Source of the DNA: Thermoplasmata archaeon | GTDB taxonomy: Archaea; Thermoplasmatota; Thermoplasmata; Thermoplasmatales; GCA-001856825 | Direction of reading: 5' to 3' | Length of the DNA: 9,617 nt | Assembly: GCA_021831005.1 (NCBI GenBank) | Contig: JAKBNO010000015.1 | Coordinates: 1-9,617, forward strand | Part shown: positions 5,902-9,617 of the stretch, one piece after another | Numbering within the stretch: position 1 is the stretch's first letter | Layout of the letters: every line of letters begins with the position of its first letter | Translations under genes and position numbers: made by a program | Notes under the pieces: model-generated | Told to the model about the DNA's origin: nothing | Seen by the model: only the letters and a program-made list of their open reading frames with translations | Database searches by the model: none

Positions 5902-6777
5902 GTGAAATTATTATTCATTGTAAACCCCTCTGCAGGAAACGGGAATGCCGGGAAGGAATGGCCAGAGATTGAAAAGGAGATTGAATCAAATTTTCCAGAA
6001 CACGAGTGTGTACTGACTGAGCGACCTGGACACGCCACCGAGCTTGCAAGGAATGGGGCGCTCAAGGGGTTCGATACAATAGTATCCTGCGGCGGAGATG
6101 GAACACTGAATGAGGTCATAAATGGAGTGGCGGGATCCGAGATTAGAGTTGCCCTGATACCGCTAGGTACAGGCTCTGATTTCGGGAAGAGCATAGGTAT
6201 AAGAAGCATCCAAGATGCGCTCAAGGTTCTGAAGTCGGGCAGGACGGAGAAAGTCGATCTTGCAAATGTCACTTTTGATGAAACTGGAACTTCGCGTACT
6301 TTCATAAATATCCTGGAGATTGGATTCGGTGCAGAGGTAATGAAGTATGTCAACTCACACAGAAAGGCTGGAAAAAACTCGTTCCTGATAGGAGTCCTGT
6401 CCGTGTTAATGAAGCTCAAGAGGTTCAGAGTGAAATTCGAGTTGGATAAACTTCAGGAAATGGACACAATAGAAGTCATTGTGGCGAATGGAAAATATTT
6501 TGGCGGCGGAATGCTTGCATCTCCAGGTTCAATCATTAGCGATGGTAATCTAGACGTCCATATCCTGAAACCAGTTTCAAAGTTAACAACGCTCTTGCGT
6601 CTAAAGAACCTCATGAACGGCACATATATTGAAAAGAATTTTTCTTATGAATTCAGGGGAAAGGCATTCCATTTCTTGGGAAAAGGAAACCTAGTAGAAA
6701 TGGACGGTGAAGTGGTGGGAAATACTCCAATTAGCATTTCTCTTTTTGAAAAAGGAGTAAACTTCGTGGTTCCTTAA
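5902..6777 (+). CDS. Lipid kinase of the YegS/BmrU/DagK family
   Basis: This is a soluble or peripheral kinase predicted to transfer the gamma-phosphate of ATP to the hydroxyl of a lipid (diacylglycerol-type or an archaeal equivalent). The 291 residues match the usual 290-310. The N-terminal VNPSAGNG (7-14) and the CGGDGT loop (63-68) form the nucleotide site. PLGTGSDFG (87-95) is the next conserved block, with Ser92 where most members have Asn (GTGNDF). The C-terminal part carries GGGM (201-204), SDGNLDV (213-219) and MDGEVVGNTP (267-276), with Glu270 in the DGE position important for catalysis. The GTG start at 5902 gives MKLLFIVNPS, typical for the family, and fits the TATA box. The gene ends 4 bases before the convergent alcohol dehydrogenase stop, so each transcript must end inside the other gene or in this tiny gap. 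In archaea the lipid acceptor is not known. NAD kinase and sphingosine kinase are related folds but fit less well. Confidence 0.85.
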   Translation: MKLLFIVNPSAGNGNAGKEWPEIEKEIESNFPEHECVLTERPGHATELARNGALKGFDTIVSCGGDGTLNEVINGVAGSEIRVALIPLGTGSDFGKSIGIRSIQDALKVLKSGRTEKVDLANVTFDETGTSRTFINILEIGFGAEVMKYVNSHRKAGKNSFLIGVLSVLMKLKRFRVKFELDKLQEMDTIEVIVANGKYFGGGMLASPGSIISDGNLDVHILKPVSKLTTLLRLKNLMNGTYIEKNFSYEFRGKAFHFLGKGNLVEMDGEVVGNTPISISLFEKGVNFVVP

Positions 6778-6781
6778 GAGT

Positions 6782-7897
6782 TCAATAATTGTTTACAAAA
6801 ATTTTCTTCAGGTCCTCTTCCCCAGCCAGGACAGGATTGAACGCGAGCTCGCTGTCCCTCATGGACAGAGCTACAAGCTGTTCCAGCTTAGACATATAGG
6901 CTGGCTCCTCTATTCCGAGTTCCCTGACGCGATACGGCTGTCCCACTTTTCTGAAGAACTCTTCGATCTTCCTGATTAGCGAATCCATATCATCAACTCC
7001 AAACAGTTTGCAGATCCTCAGATACTTCTTCATTGTTTCAGGGTCCTGCGAGTTGAATACAATGGATGGAATAAGGAACAGGCCAACTGAGGTACCATGA
7101 GTGACGTGAAAGGTTGCACCGAAACTGTGCCCAAGAGCATGAGCAGATGCTGTACCGCTGTTGGAAAATGCAAGGCCCGCCATCGTCGCGGCTATGTGCA
7201 TAAGGTCCTTCGCCTGCTCCTCATTTCTTATCGCTCCGTCTAAATTGAATAGTATAGTCTCTATCGCTCTCTCCGCAAGAGCATCTGTCATCACGTTCGA
7301 AGTGTTGGATGCGATGGCTTCAAAGGAGTGGACAAGTGCGTCTATTCCAGTTGGAACTATTATATTCCTGTCGACCGGAGTCAAAGAGGGATCCAGAATG
7401 TCTATTTCCGGAACCAGTTCATAATTTCCCATCGCAAGTTTCCCATCATCATCCGATAGTACTACCCCAAACGAAACATCGCTCCCGGTCCCAGAAGTTG
7501 TAGGAATCGCTACCAGCTTAGTTTTGAGATCAAGGCTCTCGAAGGGACTTATGCTTCCGATGTCCGCCTGAGGGTTCGACACGATCAACGCCATAGCCTT
7601 CGAAAAATCAATCACGCTCCCTCCGCCTATTGCTATAACAGCATCGTACTCCCTTCCCTTGAGCTTCAAAAAGGCAGCCTGTATCTGCTTGATGGATGGT
7701 TCTGGTAGGACTTCTGTGAAGTACTCTCTTTCGATTGTGCCAAGAGCAGTTTCAATCCTTTTGCCATTGTTGTTCAGTATATTCCTGTCAGTAATTACTA
7801 GAACCTTTCTTATCCCCTCCTTCAACAGAATGTCTTGGAGGCTGTCGATAATGTCCCTCTGGAAGTAAAGGGTTCGAGGAAACTTGAATAAACTCAT
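6782..7897 (-). CDS. Iron-type (group III) alcohol dehydrogenase
   Basis: This enzyme interconverts an alcohol and an aldehyde or ketone with NAD(P)H and a bound divalent metal. It has 371 residues, near the usual 380. The N-terminal half has VITDRNIL (34-41, Asp37 favouring NAD), the dinucleotide loop GGGSVIDFSKA (91-101) and IPTTSGTGSD (131-140). The metal ligands are all present: Asp186, His190, His253 and His267. Their spacing (4, 63 and 14 residues) equals that of E. coli FucO (196, 200, 263, 277). His257 in ALGHSFG is the extra conserved His. The ATG at 7897 overlaps the SCP2 stop (ATGA), so the two are co-translated. Glycerol and glycerol-1-phosphate dehydrogenases are distant relatives with different motifs, so those are unlikely. 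The natural substrate is unknown; a lipid-derived or oxoacid-derived aldehyde would suit the neighbours, but that is inference. Confidence 0.9.
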   Translation of the reverse strand: MSLFKFPRTLYFQRDIIDSLQDILLKEGIRKVLVITDRNILNNNGKRIETALGTIEREYFTEVLPEPSIKQIQAAFLKLKGREYDAVIAIGGGSVIDFSKAMALIVSNPQADIGSISPFESLDLKTKLVAIPTTSGTGSDVSFGVVLSDDDGKLAMGNYELVPEIDILDPSLTPVDRNIIVPTGIDALVHSFEAIASNTSNVMTDALAERAIETILFNLDGAIRNEEQAKDLMHIAATMAGLAFSNSGTASAHALGHSFGATFHVTHGTSVGLFLIPSIVFNSQDPETMKKYLRICKLFGVDDMDSLIRKIEEFFRKVGQPYRVRELGIEEPAYMSKLEQLVALSMRDSELAFNPVLAGEEDLKKIFVNNY

Positions 7898-8322
7898 TCT
7901 TCCCCAACATACTTCGTCGGGATCGTTTGGGCCGTTTTTACCATTGCAATTGCCGCAGACGCGTATCTCAATAGAAGGGCGATGTTTCCTCTTACCTTCA
8001 TCTGCCCTGTCAGCATAGCCTGAGTTGGATTTATCTTTCCGCCAATTATCTTCTTCCAGTTTGTGTATGTGGCAGTCAGCTCGAACGAAGCGGTCCTGTT
8101 CGGATCCGACACCATTTCCGATCCGTCACATTTTCCGTCGTGAAGATTCAGAATGAAGGAATCATATGGTATGCTGTTCTTCAAGTCGCCGAGTTCCGTC
8201 ATCTTGAATTTGATCGGGTCCTTCCACCCTTTTCCAGTCTTGTTATAATCAGGAGATTCAGACAATCGTTTGCAGTATTCCTTTACCCAATCTTCGGATG
8301 GGAACAAAAGAACTTCTGACAT
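7894..8322 (-). CDS. SCP2 sterol-carrier domain protein
   Basis: This is a single-domain, soluble lipid- or acyl-CoA-binding protein of 142 residues from the ATG at 8322. The SCP2 fold is suggested by the NLHDGKCDG strand region (about residues 58-66), the ATYTNWKKIIGGKINPTQAM segment and TGQMKVRGNIALLLRY (about 105-120). The latter corresponds to the conserved SGKLKVKGD-type strand and following helix of the family. The chosen start is 8322 and not the upstream in-frame start at 8355, because a TATA box centred at about 8347 lies 25 bases from it, giving a leaderless mRNA. There is no signal peptide and no fused enzyme domain. The stop overlaps the alcohol dehydrogenase start by four bases (ATGA), so the carrier may hold a hydrophobic substrate for that enzyme (inference). 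Archaea do not make sterols; the ligand is unknown. Confidence 0.75.
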   Translation of the reverse strand: MSEVLLFPSEDWVKEYCKRLSESPDYNKTGKGWKDPIKFKMTELGDLKNSIPYDSFILNLHDGKCDGSEMVSDPNRTASFELTATYTNWKKIIGGKINPTQAMLTGQMKVRGNIALLLRYASAAIAMVKTAQTIPTKYVGEE

Positions 8323-8343
8323 TGATAAAGATATGTCTGTTGT

Positions 8344-8351
8344 TAATAAAT
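8344..8351 (-). promoter_or_regulatory. TATA box of the SCP2-alcohol dehydrogenase operon
   Basis: On the minus strand it reads ATTTATTA, centred about 25 bases upstream of the ATG at 8322. This spacing fixes the start of the SCP2 gene and implies a leaderless bicistronic mRNA covering 6782-8322. Confidence 0.55.
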
Positions 8352-8396
8352 TCAACCCAAAAAGTCGATACCCAGCGTCAGGTCCTTGACAAGAGC

Positions 8397-8537
8397 CTAA
8401 ACTCCCGTGCTTAGGAATTCTTCTCCGAGTGAACTAGTAAGCATCAATCCACCCTCTTCCGTAAACACACGCATTTTCGAAGTGCATTTCGCCACGATAG
8501 AGAGTTCTTTAACGCTTGTGATTTCCGCTTTACTCAT
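8397..8537 (-). CDS. Possible small protein of 46 aa, unknown function
   Basis: An ORF from the ATG at 8537 to the TAG at 8397-8399 encodes a protein starting MSKAEITSVKELS and ending EEFLSTGV. It has a mixed charged/hydrophobic pattern like a small folded alpha/beta piece: a VKELSIVAKC strand, then MRVFTEEGGLMLTSSL. One Cys (18) is present. No family is recognised. The frame stays open a further 13 codons upstream (through HFGRPII), so it may be a longer fragment of a decayed gene. It fills most of the gap between the SCP2 promoter and the hydrolase. No good TATA box is seen 25 bases upstream, which lowers confidence. It could be chance reading of a regulatory gap. Confidence 0.35.
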   Translation of the reverse strand: MSKAEITSVKELSIVAKCTSKMRVFTEEGGLMLTSSLGEEFLSTGV

Positions 8538-8584
8538 AATAATTGGTCTACCAAAATGTTCAACGGTCGCAAAACATCAACGTT

Positions 8585-9280
8585 GTGGATCAGTTCTATT
8601 ATGTCAGTTCTGCAGGAAAGATCTCGTACACTAGAAGAACTGGAAGAAACGGTCTGCTGCTCATTCATGGCTTCACTGCATCCTCAGAAGTATGGGGAAG
8701 GCTATTGAATTTTTTAGACGACAGTTTTGATCTAATCATCGTCGATCTCTTTGGACACGGCAGATCTGAAATGCCGAAAATACGATCCGAAAATCTTAGA
8801 CTGAACCAACTCTTAGATGTTCAGGCAAGATCCTTAATGGAACTCTTAGACTATCTAGGGTTACAAGAATACTCAGTCATAGGCAGCTCATTTGGGGGAC
8901 TGGTCGCAATGAGACTTGCACTATCCGAGTTGAGACCGACCAGAATGGTGCTAATTGATTCTGCTGGAACTATTCCAAAAGATGACGCGAAATTCGGGAC
9001 CGGACTGAACTCCGTTCTCGACAAGAATTCTTCTTACAATCCCTCTTTCCCGTTTCAGATAGATGACATCCTGAGTGTGGTAAGCAACGATGGTGTGAGC
9101 GTCGACGACGGATTCCTTGGGGACATCAAAGTTCCTGTATCAGTAATCTGGGGGTCTGAAGATTACATCTTTGACGCGAGATGGGGGAAGATCTTATCGG
9201 AAAAACTGCCGCATTCCGAATTCCATAGAATCGAGGGTTTAAACTGTTACCACCAAAGACTGTACGATGCTGTTGAATGA
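8585..9280 (+). CDS. Alpha/beta hydrolase, compact, with an odd C-terminus
   Basis: This is a serine hydrolase of the alpha/beta fold (esterase, lactonase or C-C hydrolase type), cytoplasmic. Numbering from the GTG at 8585 gives 231 residues. The oxyanion-hole motif LIHGFTAS is at 26-33, DLFGHGRS at 54-61, the nucleophile elbow GSSFGG at 100-105 (Ser102), and the acid is Asp193 in WGSEDYI. The catalytic His is not in its usual GxGHxP position: the matching stretch reads IEGLNCYHQRLYDAVE, so His223 two residues later may serve. The protein then stops at once, while relatives normally continue 10-20 residues in a last helix. The lid is short (about 55 residues). A TTG at 8543 gives 14 more residues, but these look unlike the family. 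No clear TATA box fits either start, although AATAATT near 8538 is possible. The substrate is unknown. Confidence 0.75.
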   Translation: MDQFYYVSSAGKISYTRRTGRNGLLLIHGFTASSEVWGRLLNFLDDSFDLIIVDLFGHGRSEMPKIRSENLRLNQLLDVQARSLMELLDYLGLQEYSVIGSSFGGLVAMRLALSELRPTRMVLIDSAGTIPKDDAKFGTGLNSVLDKNSSYNPSFPFQIDDILSVVSNDGVSVDDGFLGDIKVPVSVIWGSEDYIFDARWGKILSEKLPHSEFHRIEGLNCYHQRLYDAVE

Positions 9281-9317
9281 TTTGAAATCATTATTGCTGC
9301 GTTTAATGGAGAAAATT

Positions 9318-9339
9318 CATTTTTTCATTTTCTTCATTT
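9318..9339 (+). terminator. T-rich archaeal terminator after the hydrolase
   Basis: Downstream of the hydrolase stop, from about 38 bases on, there is a run of T-rich sequence with T6, T4 and T3 stretches separated by CA or C. Archaeal RNA polymerase commonly ends at such oligo-T tracts without a hairpin. It lies between this gene and the next promoter at 9358. Confidence 0.5.
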
Positions 9340-9357
9340 GGTAGAAGGGTACTCAAC

Positions 9358-9366
9358 CCTTATATC
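9358..9366 (+). promoter_or_regulatory. TATA box of the right-edge gene
   Basis: CCTTATATC is centred about 28 bases upstream of the TTG at 9390. The preceding TAG at 9342-9344 closes this frame, and no ATG occurs between it and the TTG. The spacing therefore supports a leaderless TTG start. Confidence 0.45.
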
Positions 9367-9389
9367 CAGGAAGAGAGGATATTGAAACA

Positions 9390-9617
9390 TTGGCTCATCC
9401 TTGGAAGTCTTCCGGATCAAAGAGAACCATATGGTGGTACTACTCTCCATCCGACAACATTCTTCTCTACCTCAGAGACATGAGGGAAGCAATAAGATAC
9501 GGAGTGATGAAATCTTACATTCACTGGAAGGGTGAAGGAACAATCCCTTCACCCATAGACCTCAGGAGAGAGATGAAGGGGTGGTTCGACTCCCGCTACT
9601 GTTATGCGAAGCACCAC
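9390..9617 (+). CDS. Probable TnpB/IS605 OrfB-like protein, N-terminal part only
   Basis: The frame is open from the TTG at 9390 to the right edge (76 codons), starting MAHPWKSSGS. Visible parts are TIWWYYSPSDNILLYLRDM (13-31), IRYGVMKSYIHW (35-46), PSPIDLRREMKGWF (53-66) and DSRYCYAKHH (67-76). The order of a helix with YGV, a PIxLRxExKxWF turn and a YAKHH end resembles my recollection of the N-terminal region of TnpB-type proteins (RNA-guided nucleases of IS200/IS605 elements) in Thermoplasmata. The RuvC and zinc-finger parts, which would settle this, lie outside the window. No TnpA gene or clear element end is seen upstream. The 3' end and the guide RNA, if any, would be to the right. Another DNA-binding family is possible. 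If this is an IS element, its left end must lie between the hydrolase stop and 9390. Confidence 0.45.
   Translation, partial: MAHPWKSSGSKRTIWWYYSPSDNILLYLRDMREAIRYGVMKSYIHWKGEGTIPSPIDLRREMKGWFDSRYCYAKHH

Noticed and set aside
6775..6784. Possible read-through fusion of kinase and alcohol dehydrogenase
   Set aside because: The genes are convergent with stops 4 bases apart; each has a normal C-terminus.
8323..8355. Longer SCP2 N-terminus from the in-frame start at 8355
   Set aside because: The TATA box at 8344-8351 lies inside this extension, and its spacing points to the ATG at 8322.
8543..8584. Hydrolase start at the TTG 8543
   Set aside because: The extra 14 residues have no family-like pattern, and no TATA box lies 25 bases upstream. 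I kept the GTG at 8585 but cannot exclude the longer form.
8407..8634. Plus-strand ORF of 75 codons before the hydrolase
   Set aside because: It overlaps the start of the hydrolase in another frame and is the mirror of the small minus-strand ORF, with no promoter or motif of its own.
1..9617. CRISPR array, tRNA or rRNA genes, long tandem repeats
   Set aside because: I saw no regularly spaced repeats and no tRNA-like cloverleaf or rRNA sequence in the gaps on either strand.

Overview
The window most likely comes from an archaeon, and Thermoplasmata (Thermoplasmatales-like) is my best guess. Three observations support this. A/T-rich TATA boxes sit about 23-29 bases upstream of start codons, with no room for a leader, for nearly every transcription unit. 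Shine-Dalgarno sequences are nearly absent. There are also tiny Cys/His zinc-binding proteins of 29-43 residues. Arg codons AGA/AGG and Ile codon ATA are frequent, and GTG/TTG starts are common. The species assignment is inference.

Left block (1-4159), all on the minus strand. It starts with the N-terminal two thirds of an MFS transporter, cut by the window edge. Upstream of it lie two overlapping micro-genes: a 43-residue Cys-rich protein, and a Cys-pair protein whose C-terminal membrane helix is separated by a one-base slip in a five-base homopolymer. Next comes a two-gene operon of an NAD-type D-2-hydroxyacid dehydrogenase and a benzoylformate-decarboxylase-like thiamine diphosphate enzyme, joined by a TTGA stop/start overlap. 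A leaderless 29-residue C2H2 zinc finger closes the block.

Middle block (4270-6777), plus strand. A VAO-type FAD protein of the alkyl-dihydroxyacetonephosphate synthase (AGPS) family is followed by a YegS/DagK-type lipid kinase. Each has its own TATA-like element.

Right block. On the minus strand (6782-8322) an SCP2 lipid-carrier protein and an iron-type alcohol dehydrogenase are coupled by an ATGA overlap. A possible 46-residue protein follows at 8397-8537. On the plus strand an alpha/beta hydrolase (8585-9280) is followed by the start of a probable TnpB-like protein that runs off the window.

How the genes may work together (inference). The hydroxyacid dehydrogenase and the decarboxylase could convert a 2-hydroxyacid through a 2-oxoacid to an aldehyde, and the iron alcohol dehydrogenase could reduce an aldehyde to an alcohol. 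The AGPS-like protein, the lipid kinase, SCP2 and the hydrolase point to lipid or acyl metabolism. No stretch longer than 300 bases is empty once the micro-genes are counted. The gaps at 780-919, 1259-1429, 3904-4069 and 4160-4269 hold promoters and small dyads.
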